A DNA stretch of 64,000 nt, taken from assembly GCA_037893225.1 (NCBI GenBank), contig JAZGUH010000155.1:1736001-1800000 (forward strand), written 5' to 3'. This DNA comes from Hippasteria phrygiana. Its lineage: Eukaryota > Echinodermata > Asteroidea > Valvatida > Goniasteridae. Of the stretch, positions 37,976 to 50,335 are shown in pieces; within the stretch, counting starts at the first letter, position 1, and each line of letters starts with the position of its first letter. The translations under genes and the position numbers were made by a program. Under the pieces are notes generated by a model. The model did no database searches, was not told the origin of the DNA, and worked only from the letters and a program-made list of their open reading frames with translations.

Positions 37976-38209
37976 GCCGGGCGCCCGGGCGTTTTAGTAC
38001 GCTTGTGAACTATGAAAAACACTTTTCATTTTCTTGATTTTGTGCAAATTTTGGTGTGTAGTAACCCAGCAAAATTTTGGGCGAAATTTGGGCGATTTTT
38101 AGACTATTTTGTTTTTTAAAAAATTTGACGTATGTATATACAGCAAAATTAGAGAGAAAAGTGAAAAAACAGAAAATGACATAGAATCGGCATCTTCTTA
38201 TATACTACT
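37976..38209. repeat. Right terminal inverted repeat of copy A
   Basis: Diverged relative of the copy B right repeat. It has the same GC-palindromic inner edge, the same internal order of motifs, and ends TATACTACT at 38209. The expected target duplication partner (CACCG if 5 bp) would lie upstream of the window. Confidence 0.85.
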
Positions 38210-38557
38210 CACCGCTTGACTTTTGGCTGAGCGAATGATGTGTACATGAATTTTGAACCCGGAAACAGTTGAAATATTCTTCAGGAACCATGCAGTAAAG
38301 TGTAATTGCAGGCTTTTGAAATGCTGGTGGGATATTTGTCCTTTTTGCTGCAGGCATGATATTCTTCCAACTATTCTTCCTACTAATTTCCAAATTTGTT
38401 TACCCTTGGGAAAACATTGCGATTAAATAGCCTGAAAAGTCCATTAAAGCTTGGACCATGTGTACATGTATGTCAGCCCTTGTACTTAATACAATTTTCC
38501 TACGTTTTTTTGAAGGACCAAATATCATGCCTGTTGGTTCTGAGCATGCGTGCATAC
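38210..38557. other. Flanking DNA right of copy A, no gene seen
   Basis: Unique-looking sequence with no supported reading frame. The first bases, CACCG, are the expected target-site duplication if copy A made a 5-bp one. Confidence 0.4.
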
Positions 38558-40060
38558 ATGCCATTTCTTTTCGTTATCGAACGACAGGTGGGCTCCTTCC
38601 TCCATGGCTCAATAGAGCCGTTATGTAACGTTTTCGTTACGCCCCAATGGTCTTAGCTTATATAAGCTGGCATTGCATTCAATGCCTTTCTTCTCGGTCT
38701 GAGCATTCGAACCTCGCTTATCTACTTCCCTTCATAACGTTTGAGCATACACTATCGCCACAATATCACCCTGCCACGATGATCTCGGATACAAGCCTCT
38801 AGCTTCCAGCGCTGCATCAACGGCCACGTCGGTGCCAACTGCCCAGCACTTCTGGTCCTCCGAAGTGTGCAGCAACAGCCCGGAAACCCGGCCCACGAGT
38901 TTCCTCGGCATGAGACCGCAACCAGAACCTGGCAGACTCTGGACCACGACATACGGGCCCCATCAGGAGTAAAAGATGCAATTTGTAAGACGTCGGGCTG
39001 TTTTGTAGCTTTGTTTTCGCTAGGCAATTAAGCCCTAGCGGGTTAAAATTTACTTGTTTCCTTTCCTATTAATTTCAAGACTTTTGTCTTGTTTCAAGCA
39101 CGACTATTTGGTGTCGTACAGCCGATTTGAGGGCTGAGGTTGTTTGTACATGGAGGTATTCCTTTTAATACCTCCATGGTTTGTACTACATTGTAGTACC
39201 ATGCACACCCATTTCCATCTTTGGCGTATCTCAGGTGCGAGTTTTCGCCGCTCAACCATTCCAAATTGTTCACCAAACTGTTTTTGCCGTTTCCCTGTCT
39301 TTAATTGGTATTTATTAACTTGAGATAGATATAGAAAAGAAATTAATTTTCTGACGGAGGAACGGAGAAAGAAAATGCCATTTCTTTTCGTTATCGAACG
39401 ACAGGTGGGCTCCTTCCTCCATGGCTCAATAGAGCCGTTATGTAACGTTTTCGTTACGCCCCAATGGTCTTAGCTTATATAAGCTGGCATTGCATTCAAT
39501 GCCTTTCTTCTCGGTCTGAGCATTCGAACCTCGCTTACCCACCCACCCCCCACCTTCGGGCACGGAGCCAGGGAGTGCACCCTCGATCGGTATACTAGGA
39601 TGGCACCCACGTTTCCTCTTTAAAAAAAAAGAAAAGGGGTTTTTCGTGGCCTCCGAGCGCCAGCAGAAATGCTGGACATATACCGTTCGCCATGCCTTCA
39701 GGTAAACATGAACCCACTGGGACGAAGTTCCCTCGAGTTCATTTGCACATAATGCAGTCATCTGGGAAGTGTTTTCAAATAGCTTTCTAATTTCTGGCAA
39801 ACTCGATTGTACTTATCCAATAAGTGAACAGCTTTTTGTTAGCGAATTTTAATTCGCAGATTTATATGAAATCTGAGATTTATGTGGAATGTATGGGGCC
39901 AGTGTGTATAGAAATAAAATGAGCGAGTTTTCGCCGCTCAACCATTCCAAATTGTTCACCAAACTGTTTTTGCCGTTTCCCTGTCTTTAATTGGTATTTA
40001 TTAACTTGAGGTAGATATAGAAAAGAAATTAATTTTCTGACGGAGGAACGGAGAAAGAAA
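38558..40060. repeat. Duplicated two-module repeat (LTR- or Penelope-like arrangement)
   Basis: Module 1 (163 bp) occurs at 38558-38720 and 39375-39537, nearly identical, and is full of small palindromes (GCTTATATAAGC, GCATTGCATTCAATGC, GTAACGTTTTCGTTAC). Module 2 (138 bp) occurs at 39237-39374 and 39923-40060. The order is 1-x-2-1-y-2 with unrelated x and y. The arrangement looks like adjacent retroelement ends or a tandem element with replaced interiors. No reverse transcriptase is present. Confidence 0.75.
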
Positions 40061-41170
40061 AACAACTTGTCAAAGCAGAAGGGACCACTCAGGAGTCTCC
40101 CATTTGACTGATCACTTCACTGTTTTTGAAGACAGTAAATAGTGGTTCAAACAAGTCATTGTCAAAGTTTATAGGATTGATTGTAGTGATTGCCCTCTTC
40201 CAACAAGTTTGCCTTTTTGCATTGTACTGTTCCCTTTTAAAGCTTTGGAGAAAATAAAAAACATTCAACATTTGGGTAACTATCACTTCTTATATAGACT
40301 TCACAGATAAATCTGCCGCTTAAATGGATTTGAAGCTTTGCATGATGTGAGACTAAGAGAAGAAACTTAAAGAAAATATGTATTGTGGGTAATGCCATGT
40401 TAGGTGTGGTTCTAAAAGAAATGAGGGTAAGAAAGGTCTTGATTATTTTAAACTTTTTACTCTGTCTTCAGTCGAACTATGCTGCCAGAGATTATTACAT
40501 GGTGTTACCCACAAAACTAATTACTAATTTAGTTGTTTTTTCATTTGCGAATTGCAATTTATATAAATAAATCAAATACTTGACAAAAAGCATTTCTGTA
40601 AAAAAAACACCACTTTGTAGTATTATGTTGCAATATTAAACAATTCAACAAAATATTCACCTGTGCACCATGGGGAAAAGTGAGTGTTTATTAATAAAGA
40701 TAACAGACCATGTTAACATGAGCAAATTTGGCCTTACTTGTCTTTATTCTGTTAATGTTATGGTTTATTGAGCTTGGAAAAGCTTAGGCTAAATATTAAG
40801 TTATAATTCGGAAGGAGATAACAATATTTTTAAACAGAACAAGTTTAAACAGAACAATTCCAGTAAACACCCAAACAATTTTTTTTATCAACTTATAGCA
40901 TGTAAAATGTTGTTTTAGGATTTCATAATAATTAACTTAGTCTCAGCAAACTCATTTCATACCTTTGTAATTTTTAGAAGACCCATGGGAATAGCAATAA
41001 ATGGCAACAATCTCCCCTCGATTTATTTTTCATTTTTTGTTATTGTTGTTTACCCCACTTAATTCGCTGTGGACGTGGTTTAAATCCTCAAAAAACATCA
41101 ACTGTGATTCGATCCAAATGCATATCTTCGCTCAACTGTTTAATATACAGCTTATTCAATATAATGTAAA
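40061..41170. other. AT-rich region, no gene seen
   Basis: No reading frame above noise and no clear repeat. Confidence 0.4.
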
Positions 41171-41894
41171 ACAAAATACATGATAAAATGCCCAAAACGT
41201 CACTCACACTCGACATGCTCGATCGACGTCAGTTTGTTTACACTAACATCCGGGTACTTTACAAAACATCAGCTTGCCCGAATGGCGGCCGCACCAGTCT
41301 ATGCGCGATTACATACATTTGTATGTGTTTCTGGCACAGTTCCCCATCTTTCGCGCCTACGGCGCTCTCTACTATCTTTGATGAGTAGTTACATCATCAG
41401 TCAGCCTCGTTCCCATGGTGTCGAGCAGCGCCCTCATCACCGACACCACAGCTGCTATTGGAAACGAGGTTGAAAATAAAGTAAGCCATGGGAACGGGTG
41501 TGGGTGAAAGTCGGACCCAGTCGGACCTATAGTCGGACCTAGTCGGATCCACCATTTAAAATGATTGATTGATTGTAAAAAGGAAATCAATCACAAAAAT
41601 AACATTAGAATACACGTAAATTGCTTTTAGGTATCATACAAAAAACCGAAGGAAATGTTATATTTAACCAGAAAATTTCAGTTTTCGAAAGCCGTAATAC
41701 CCCGGCACGCAACGCTAGCTTGCTGCATAGGTGTTGTATACAGCAGTACAGTATAGAGGGCGCTAATAAAGTCAGTTATCTATTGTTTGCACACCGGCGA
41801 TCTCCCCGCGCCGAAACAACACCGAGGACGGAACGGTCAGTCTGCGTACGTACATGTACGTGTGTGCTCACTATACGTAATGGACGGCCAAGAA
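41171..41894 (+). other. CpG-richer segment, possible promoter or first exon remnant
   Basis: Around 41190-41480 the base composition is richer in CpG than the surroundings. An ATG at 41282 opens MAAAPVYARLHTF and stays open to 41473, but has no family features and a weak start context. Four spaced GTCGGACC words occur at 41510-41545. A host promoter is possible, not shown. Confidence 0.3.
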
Positions 41895-42880
41895 CAATTG
41901 ATTCGACCGTATCTCATTAAAACGGGCATCCGGATCCTACCTTTAAAATCGTTCTCTTTTGTTTTCCTGACTTGTTCTTTTTACAAACGTTATTAAATAT
42001 ATCATACCATACCGTATATTTTAATAATGAAGTTACATATGCCCCCAAACAGTTCTTAAATATAAACTTTGCGTTGGCAATTTCTGCACGCACGTACATG
42101 TACGTAATACATGGCCACAGGCCACGTACACATTATTTTTCGACCGTATTTTATAAAAGCGGGCAGCCGGATCCTTCTTCTAAAATCGTTATCTGTCATT
42201 TTTCGGACTTGTTCTTTGGACATAATGTATAAAAGATACCCAACCACACTTGTATATTGTACAAATGAAGAAATATACCTCTGAACAGTTCTTAATTGAC
42301 AATTTCATGTTGCCATTGTCAAGCGCATGCACGTATAATGCACAGAGACGGACACATTATTTTTTTCGACCGTATCTCATCAAAGCGGGCACTCGGATCC
42401 TACCTTTAAAATCGTTATCTGTCTTTTTTATGGATTTTTTCTTTTGGCAGAATTTATTAAATAGATCCTACCATAGCGTTTATTGTGAAAATGAAGTTAC
42501 ATACCCCCCAACAGTTTTAAATGACAACTTCATTTTGGCCTTTTTAAGCGTACGCAGGCAATGCATGGAACTAGAAACGTTACACAGTTTTTCGACCATA
42601 TCTCATCAAAGAGGGAAGCCGGATCCTACCTTTAAAATCGTTATCTGTCATTTTTCGGACTTGTTCTTTGGACATAATGTATAAAAGATACCCAACCACA
42701 CTTTTACATTGTACAAATGAAGAAATATACCTCTGAACAGTTCTTAATTGACAATTTCATGTTGCCATTGTCAAGCGCATGCACGTATAATGCACAGAGA
42801 CGGACACATTATTTTTTTCGACCGTATCTCATCAAAGCGGGCATCCGGATCCTACCTTTAAAATCGTTATCTGTTTTTTG
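41895..42880 (+). repeat. Satellite-like array, GACCGTATCTCATCAAAGCGG family, block 1
   Basis: About five units of 200-240 bp, each with TTTCGACCGTATCTCATCAA, CCGGATCCTACCTTTAAAAT, CGTTATCTGTC, and an AATGAAGTTACATACCCCC or AATGAAGAAATATACCTC type middle. Segments 42205-42420 and 42655-42870 are almost identical, showing recent unit duplication. Confidence 0.9.
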
Positions 42881-43264
42881 GCTGTTTCGAAAGTTTTTCG
42901 AAACAGCCCTTGTTTTCGTTAAGATTTTTTTTTTTTCTTTTTTGGCTGTTTCGTAGTTTTACGAAACAGCCCTTGTTTTCGTTAAGATTTTTTTTTTTTT
43001 TTTGTTTTTTTTTTTTTGGCTTTTCCGACAATCCGTCGGAAAAGGCCTTGTTTTTGTTCTGATTTTTTTGGCTTTTCCGACAATCCGTCGGAAAAGGCTT
43101 TGTTTTTGTTCTGATTTTTTTTTTGGCTTTTCCGACAATCCGTCGGAAAAGGCTTTGTTTTTGTTCTGATTTTTTTGGCTTTTCCGAAATCCTTCGGAAA
43201 AGGCTTTGTTTTTGTTCTGATTTTTTTTTTTTGGGCTTTTCCGACAGAGTCAGTCGGAAAAGGC
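42880..43264. repeat. Seven tandem perfect hairpins separated by T runs
   Basis: Two hairpins of GGCTGTTTCG...CGAAACAGCC type (from 42880 and 42944), then five of GGCTTTTCCGAC...GTCGGAAAAGGC type (from about 43018, 43069, 43124, 43177, 43233), period about 55 bp. Each is followed by TTGTTTT(T/C)GTT(C/A) and a poly-T run. They lead directly into the left end of a CRE-rich repeat. They resemble amplified Helitron-like terminal hairpins. Confidence 0.88.
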
Positions 43265-43289
43265 CTTGTTTTTGTTCTGATTTTTTTTT

Positions 43290-43880
43290 TCTTCCTTCTT
43301 CTTCTTTTAGTTCTGACCAAAAGCCCATAGACTTTGTACACGAATTTTGTCCGCGGCACTTTAGGTCTTAAAAAACCTCAGATCTTAACCAAACTTACCT
43401 CAAACATAGACCCTAGGCTGAAATTGTATGTCGAAGAGTGACGTCATGATGACGTCATCAAGTGATTTTTTATGAATTTTTGAATTTTAAAAATCGTAAC
43501 ATTCTTTTCAATATATCTAGCGAACAAAACAAGATATTTTCAAAATTCTTTTTGTTATAGCTTTGGTATGTCTCAAAGATATGTCTTAAAAGGGAAAAAT
43601 TGTGTGACGTCATGATGACGTTATCAAAAATTTGTTTTTTTTTAAACGCATGCCAGGGTCGGTCCGATTATAAAAATGTATACATTGAATTTTTCTCTCC
43701 CTAATTCCAAAATTTCATGATCGTGGCTCACTCAAGTAAGAAATAACAGCCATTTGAATATTTAGACCAAATTCAATATAACACAAAGGAATTCTGGGAA
43801 GGGCAGAAAACCATGGATTAAATGTACATGCTGTTTATAAAAAGGGTTGATTTATAGTCTTTTTCAAGTCGCTAATCACA
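43290..43880 (+). repeat. CRE-rich repeat unit, isolated copy
   Basis: Begins with (TTC)n, TTTTAGTTCTGACC, CCATAGACTTTGTACACGAA, and continues through two paired TGACGTCA sites and ATATCTAGCGAACAAAACAA to TTTTCAAGTCGCT. It matches 48830-49400, 50360-50930 and 52490-53060 closely. Confidence 0.9.
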
Positions 43881-44640
43881 GGTAGCTGTGGAAATAGGTA
43901 TCCGAAACCGTGCGTAACGTTTCGCTAACTTACTAATCATGCAGAATCAAGCCTAACAAAGTACGTACATACGTTGCAGATGCCAAATTTCCACACACAT
44001 ATAGTCTACAACAAAATCTATCCGTACATGCGAGATTCGCCGTTTAGAGCTGGAAGGACTTACATTGGGTTCACAGCGATTTTTGTTTGGAGCGCCGATA
44101 TCTTCCGTTTCCCTGAATATATCAACCAAACACTCACCCAAAATGCAGAGTAGTCATTCATGCAGCGACTGATCCCCTCAAAATGAGAATACGATCAAGT
44201 TAAACCCGAAAAAACATTTTTCGTGCAACCCGGAGCATGCACAAACGAGCTGTGCATATTATTATAGTAGTGGATTCTTAAACATGACATGGATACATGT
44301 TTGCATATATCGGCCAGCGGCACTGCGCGCGCCTCGGGGCTCAACGGGTGCCTCTTGGAGTTGGACGTGAAATTCGACTTTTCGTCCGGCTCGTATTTGA
44401 ACCTTAGTGTCTGCACCTTAATCCTCGAACTCTACTTGTATCTCAAGTGACGTATCTATCATTTTTGAGGCCGTTGTAAGGGTGAAACCGGATGCTTTTG
44501 ATGAAACTTCAGATACATTTTCAGAAAAACCACACGATCACTGCAGACGACCTTAGACGCTATACTATCGGCAGATCATGTCCAAACGTTTAAAAAGGCG
44601 ATAGAGGGTCCAATCATGGAGAAAGTTCAGTAGGACAGCA
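43881..44640. other. Unique-looking sequence, no gene seen
   Basis: No repeat partner noticed and no convincing coding frame. It may be the region upstream of the candidate exon at 44643. Confidence 0.35.
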
Positions 44641-44642
44641 AC

Positions 44643-44672
44643 ATGTTTCAATTTGGTGGTCCAGATATTCAG
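44643..44672 (+). other. Candidate first coding exon of a host gene
   Basis: ATG TTT CAA TTT GGT GGT CCA (MFQFGGPDIQ) ends in CAG followed by GTAAGC, a strong splice donor at 44673. The start has an adequate context (CAACATG). No downstream exon could be matched. Confidence 0.25.
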
Positions 44673-44689
44673 GTAAGCATGTCGAAAAT

Positions 44690-45735
44690 TGTGAGATTTT
44701 ACTTTAATATTCCGCACCAGCATGGTTCAGAAGCAGCGAAATCTTGGAAAATAACCAACCCTGCTTGTCTAAATATGTGGCACTACGTGTTATTTTTAAA
44801 GATTTATCTCCTAAATATTTGTGGAATATGAGATAGAAATTTACATAGTACAAAATATATATATGAACACTCTACATGTACATTACTAAAAGAAATTTGT
44901 GACCATACACTGCCAATAATACATGTAGGCCTAAAGTCAAAACAAATTAACATGTTTTTCCTCTATTTAGCAGTGCAAATTCTCCAACAAAAGCCTCAAA
45001 TTTATGTGATTACACAATTCTGAACATGAATGATTGCAGATAAATGCTTTGACATGTTGGACAGACATTTTCAACACAACTTGAAAAAGTTGTTGTTGGG
45101 GAGTGAGTTATGCCCCTATACTAGTCTTGTCTCAGAAAAGTTACAACCCAGTCTGCAAGTATAGGGCCTACATGTAGTACATCTGTACAAATTATAACCC
45201 CAACCAGCTAGTCAGAAACAGCGAAATCTTGGAAATTAACCAACCCTGCTTGTCTAAATATGTGCCACAACCTGTTACTTCAAGATTTATCTCCTAAATA
45301 TTTGTGGAAAATAAGACACAAATTTACTGTACATGTATGTGAACACTGTAGTGAAAATTCCCCAACAAAATTACAAAATTCTGAGGAGAGATTTTACTTT
45401 AATACCCCTACCAGCATGGGTCAGAAACACAGAAATCTTGGGAAATAACCAACCCTGTTTGTCTAAGTATGTGGCACAACTTATTTCAAGATTTATTTCC
45501 TAAAGATTTGTGGAAAATGAGACAGAAATTTACATATGTACATGTACATGTATGTAAACACTGTGTACATGTACATTAATTTCTGACCAGACACTGCCAA
45601 GAATAATTAGGCTATGTATAGTGAACACAAACTGTTTTCCTCTATTTAGCAGTGAAAATTCCCCAACAAAAGCCTCCAACTAAAGGTTGTGCCATATGAT
45701 GACACGATTATGAAGAGAGATTTTACTTTCAAACC
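44690..45735. repeat. Cluster of degenerate family X MITE segments
   Basis: Repeated AGATTTTACTTTAATA(C/T)(C/T)CC, GAAATCTTGG(A/G)AA(A/T)TAACCAACCC and TATGTG(G/C)CACAACCTGTTA words occur near 44695, 45210, 45390 and 45725, as in the element at 11353-11700. Boundaries are eroded and copies overlap. Confidence 0.7.
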
Positions 45736-48010
45736 CCCACCAACTGAATAAACTGAAGAGTTTGATGTCTAAAATACAAACATTGTCACGTATAATACTG
45801 CAATATTTTGGCAATGCTTTGCCATGTTGCATATGCATTTTCAACGCAACTTTAAAAAGTTGTTTTCGGGGAGTGAGATATGCCCCTACTTGTCTCAGAG
45901 AAGATAATTATTATTATTATACACAGCCTAGTCTGGAAGTTGGGCCTGGGGGCATGCATGTATCTGTACAAATTATAAACCCAACCAGCTCACCCTGAAC
46001 CCCAGATAAAAAAACCCAAAACACAACACATGAATAAAATATAGAAATACACAGGGGACAATTTGTATTGTTCCTTATTTCAGATTTGATGACAGCATGT
46101 ACATTTGTCAGTGAAGATGGCAGTGGATCAAACAGAATTGAGCTGCAGTACCTAACTTTTGCCATATCTTAAGAACTTTATTCAACACTTTCTTTAATAA
46201 ACCACCTTTTGTGTACTTACAGACAGCAATATTGAACAAATGGAAGTCAGACTTTTGCAATTGAAATTTACAGTGATATGGTACAAATAAGCGATGGGTT
46301 TCACATGTAACATTGACACCAGTGTCTATGTTACATGTAAAATCCACAAAAATTCATATTTTATGCCTCATATTTACTGAAGAGGTCTGATTTTCATATC
46401 TTTTCATTAGAGATGTATATCCTTAACTAGTTCATAAAATGCAGACATGTTCAAGGCGAATCAATGGAAATATGTCAGAAAATGTGTTTTTGTTTCACAT
46501 GTAACACGAACACCATATATTTTTCATTTACGGAATGACCCATAAGCCTATATCTACCAGATTTCTTAGAAGAGTCGCAAGTTTCATACCCTAATAAGAC
46601 CTACTTATAAGTTTATAAAATTAGTAACAATTAGACAAATTAATAAAAGCAGAGAGAATATAATGACATTTTAAGGTACTGGTTTCACGTGTAACAGGAC
46701 ACCAAATTTGGAGGAATGTCACACATTTTGACAATATATCTTCATCGAGTGTGAAAAAACAATCCAAAGAATCCTTTATTGGACTTGTGAAACTACTAAT
46801 TGCAAGTGTGCATGAACAACGTATCCAGATCAGGGAAAACTGATAAAGGTAGAAAATATATATTTTAGGGTTTAAACATTGCCCTTTTTGGCAAAATGTC
46901 ACACTTTATGTACCCAACTTCATGGAATGAACCACATCCATGTAGGTTTAACTCAATACACGTAAGCTCAATGTAATGTGGGCACATAAACATGATATAA
47001 TTGAAAACAAGATTAGAGATGGTAGCTGAATATTAAACCTAATCATGTAAATGATGTCTTAACCATAAAAGTCCTCAATTCTCAGTAGATGATTTTTCAC
47101 ACACCCTAGGAGATTATTAGGGTAATGGTTTGTATGCAATCTGTTTAGACTATAAGAAAATAAATTTTAAAAGAAAACAAAGCAGACAGTACATACCTAC
47201 ATGTTGATATTTAATGGTAGCCGCATTAAATAGTTTCATTCCACCATGATTGTGTGCAGGGGGGGGGGGGTCCTGTTATCAACTTGGATGAGAAATGTGC
47301 AGTATGGTGATGATGCTGTAACTTATAATACCACAGAGATTTTAAGACAAACAATTCTTTTGAATATTATATTACTGAAAAGAGTAAATAGAATTAGAAA
47401 TAGAATGAGGGCCAATAGTAGTCATGTTAGGTTAACCCTATTGTGGATTTTTGTTGATTTAATTTTTTGGTCATTTTGGAGGACAATTTCAGTTAAAAGT
47501 TGTGACCATTATTGCTAAATTGCTAATTCTATAATTGAAAATTTGAGCCTAATTTATTTCTGATCAATTTGTTATAAATATAAAAATAATGTTATGAGTC
47601 ATTTAAAATAGTAACAATAAACAAACACCAATTATTATGGAAAATTAAATGATCAAAACTAAATAAAAACAAATTAAAGCCAGTCGCAGCACTGACAGAA
47701 AATTGGGCATTGCAAATAGCGTCGCCAATGCCGGTTCGCGTGAATCTCTCTACTAACGTGCTAGCTCCATGTGTCTTCATCTTCTTTTTTTTTTTTTTAT
47801 TAAAGTGGGTGGATCGGATGGCTGTAATGGGAGGAGGGCATTATTAATTAACACTTATTTTCAAAAGCTAACAAATGGTTAGCCCCATATCAGGGGTTTA
47901 TCAGTACCATAATACCAAACAACTTTTCTCTGCAAAATGATATTAAATGTCATGGAAATTTAGTCTTGGAAAGTCATGGAAAGGTCATGGAATTTGGTTT
48001 TCAGATTTCT
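45736..48010. other. AT-rich region, no gene seen
   Basis: No supported coding sequence. There is a G10 run near 47260 and several ACATGTAACA words near 46290-46510 and 46680. Nothing else is called. Confidence 0.4.
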
Positions 48011-48766
48011 GTGGGAACCCTGACTTGACTTTTAATGATGGTCATCACATGTCACGTGACGTCATCTTAAAGGGGCATTTTTCGAAGCCATATATCTATG
48101 GAAGTACAAGTCCGATTAAGTTGATACGTGGTATCTAGATAGGCCAGCATGTGTTACAGATGGAAATTGATGTGACGTCATGATTACGTCATCATACGAT
48201 TTTATAGTATTTTTTTAGTTTTTGAACCTTTTAAAGTCATATCTCATCAACGGTACATACTAATTTCGAAATTCTTTTTATTAGGTCCGTTAGGTCATAG
48301 ATACTTACATATAAATGCGAAAAATGGGTGCCGTCATGATGACGTCATCAAAAATGTGCTTTTTTTAAAGCACGTATAAGGGTAGGTTCGATCGTCATGA
48401 AAATTGGTGGGCCAGTTGGTATTGTCATAGCATGTAAAATTCGAAGTGCCGTCATGATCACGTCATTGGCTGATTTTTTGTGAATCTTTAAATGTTTCAC
48501 ATTTCATTGTAGGCCTACTCTCCAATTCTATATTGTCATTGATCAAATTGACTCCAATCTTGACACAGGCCAAGACCACGTTGCAAATTTGCTTTGAGAA
48601 GTGCTGGCGTTATAACGTCATCATGGATCACGCAGCATAAACTTAAAGATCGAGTTTGAAGTTAGAAATTTGGGTCATGAAATAATCTCAGATCTTAGAA
48701 AACTCATCAAAGACAAGACCCTTAACAACTTTTATGCTGAATAAAAATTAAAAAAACGGAAAAGCC

Positions 48767-48802
48767 CTATGTTCTGTTCTTGTAACAGACATAGAAGTCT
48801 AG
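48767..48802 (+). repeat. Helitron-like 3' end: hairpin plus CTAG
   Basis: CTATGTTCTGTT pairs with AACAGACATAG (one mismatch), followed after AAGT by CTAG and then T. A hairpin about 5-12 bp before CTRR with a following T is the Helitron 3' signature. Confidence 0.65.
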
Positions 48803-50299
48803 TTTCTTCTTCTTCTTCTTCTTCTTCTTCTTTTAGTTCTGACCAAAATCCCATAGACTTTGTACACGAATTTTGTGCGCGGCACTTTGGTCACTAAACA
48901 ACATCAGATCTTAATCAGACTTAACACAAACATAGACCCTAAGCTGAAATTGTATGCCGAAGAGTGACGTCATGATGACGTCATCACGTGATTTATTATG
49001 AATTTTTGAATTTTTAAAATCGTTACATTCTTTTCAATATATCTAGCGAACGAAACAAGATTTTTTCAAAATTCTTTTTGTTATAGCTTTGGTATGTCTC
49101 AAAGATATGTCCTAAAAGGGAAAAATTGTGTGACGTCAAGATGACGTCATCAAAACTTGTTTTTTTTTTTAACGCATGTCAGGGTCGGTCCGATTATAAA
49201 AATGTATACATTGAATTTTTCTCTACCTAATTCCAAAATTTCATGATCGTGGCTCACTCAAGTAAGAAATAACAGCCATTTCAAAATTTAGACCAAATTC
49301 AATATAACACAAAGGAATTCTGGGAAGGGCGGATAACCATGGCTTAAATGTGCATGCTGTTTATAAAAAGGGTTGATTTCTAGTCTTTTTTCAAGTCGCT
49401 AGACTATTGCCGATAGCATTTGTAAACGTTTTCTTTCTTACCGGCCAGTTTGGCTACTTTAAAAATTGGCAAACACTTAGACCAACTGCTCAGAATGTGT
49501 GCCGAATTTGTACGTCATGATGACGTCATCACATGTCACGTGACGTCATCTTAAAGGTGCAGTTTTGGAAGTCATATATCTACAAAAGTACAAGTTTTAT
49601 TAAGTTGAAAGTAATATCTAGGTTAGGTAGCCCAGTAGGTTTATAAATGAAGATTAACATGATGATGACATCATCACATGTCACGTGACGTCATCTTAAA
49701 GGTGCAGTTTTGGAAGTCGTATATCAACAAAAGTACAAGTTCGATTACATTGAAATGTAATATCTAAATAAGTCTGCAGGTTTATAGATGAAAAGTAACA
49801 TGGCATTATGATGACGTCATTATATGTCACGTGACGTCATCTTAAAGGGGCAGTGTTCGAAGCCATATATCTACAGAAGTACAAGTCTGATTAAGTTGAA
49901 ATGTGGTATCTAGTTAACATATATGAAGACCTCATAGCATAGATGTATGTAGAACAATGACGTCATGATGACGTCATCGGGGTCACGTGACGTCATCTTA
50001 AAGGTGCATATGTTAAGGTCCTATATCTAGAGAACTGTACTTAATATTGCATCCAATCTTGGTATGCTGGTAGGCCAACTCGCATTACAGATGAAAATTG
50101 ATGTGACGTCACGATGACATGATCATACAATTTTATAGCTTTGTTTAATTTTTCCAACTTTGAAGCCATATCTCTTCCACGGAACATGCAAATGTCAAAA
50201 TTATTTTTTTAAACGTTTGTTTGGTCACATATACTTCAATATAAATGTGAACAACGTATGCAAAATTCTAAGTGATGTAATAAAAAAACCGGAAAAGCC

Positions 50300-50335
50300 C
50301 TATGTTCTGTTCTTGTAACAGACATAGAAGTCTAG
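50300..50335 (+). repeat. Helitron-like 3' end: hairpin plus CTAG
   Basis: Same hairpin and CTAG as at 48767-48802, followed by poly-T and (TTC)n. Confidence 0.65.

Larger units (their letters stand above)
1..38209 (+). mobile_element. Polinton/Maverick-like endogenous virus, copy A (left end outside window)
   Basis: This is the older of two related elements. It begins upstream of the window inside its polymerase gene and ends at 38209 with a terminal inverted repeat ending TATACTACT. Gene order matches copy B throughout. Three large insertions interrupt it: a CACT-ended transposon (18-5738), a second one (10488-13889) and the whole of copy B (20352-36589). Without these, the part in the window is about 12.8 kb. 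With the missing polymerase 5' end and left repeat it would be about 15.4 kb, close to copy B. Assignment to Polinton-like elements rests on the polymerase B, retroviral-type integrase, packaging ATPase and capsid-type genes between inverted repeats of AGT...ACT type. Confidence 0.9.

Noticed and set aside
38732..39027. Minus-strand frames of 70-90 codons in a GC-richer segment
   Set aside because: No motif recognised; the segment is an interior of a duplicated repeat, and coding potential could not be supported.
41282..41473. MAAAPVYARL frame as a host gene
   Set aside because: Start context is weak, no family features, and no splice evidence; kept only as a possible promoter/exon remnant region.
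42867..43359. Lys/Gln-rich minus-strand reading frames of 120-150 codons
   Set aside because: They are translations of the tandem hairpins and poly-T runs, with repeated KKKSEQKQSLF-type peptides and no start context.
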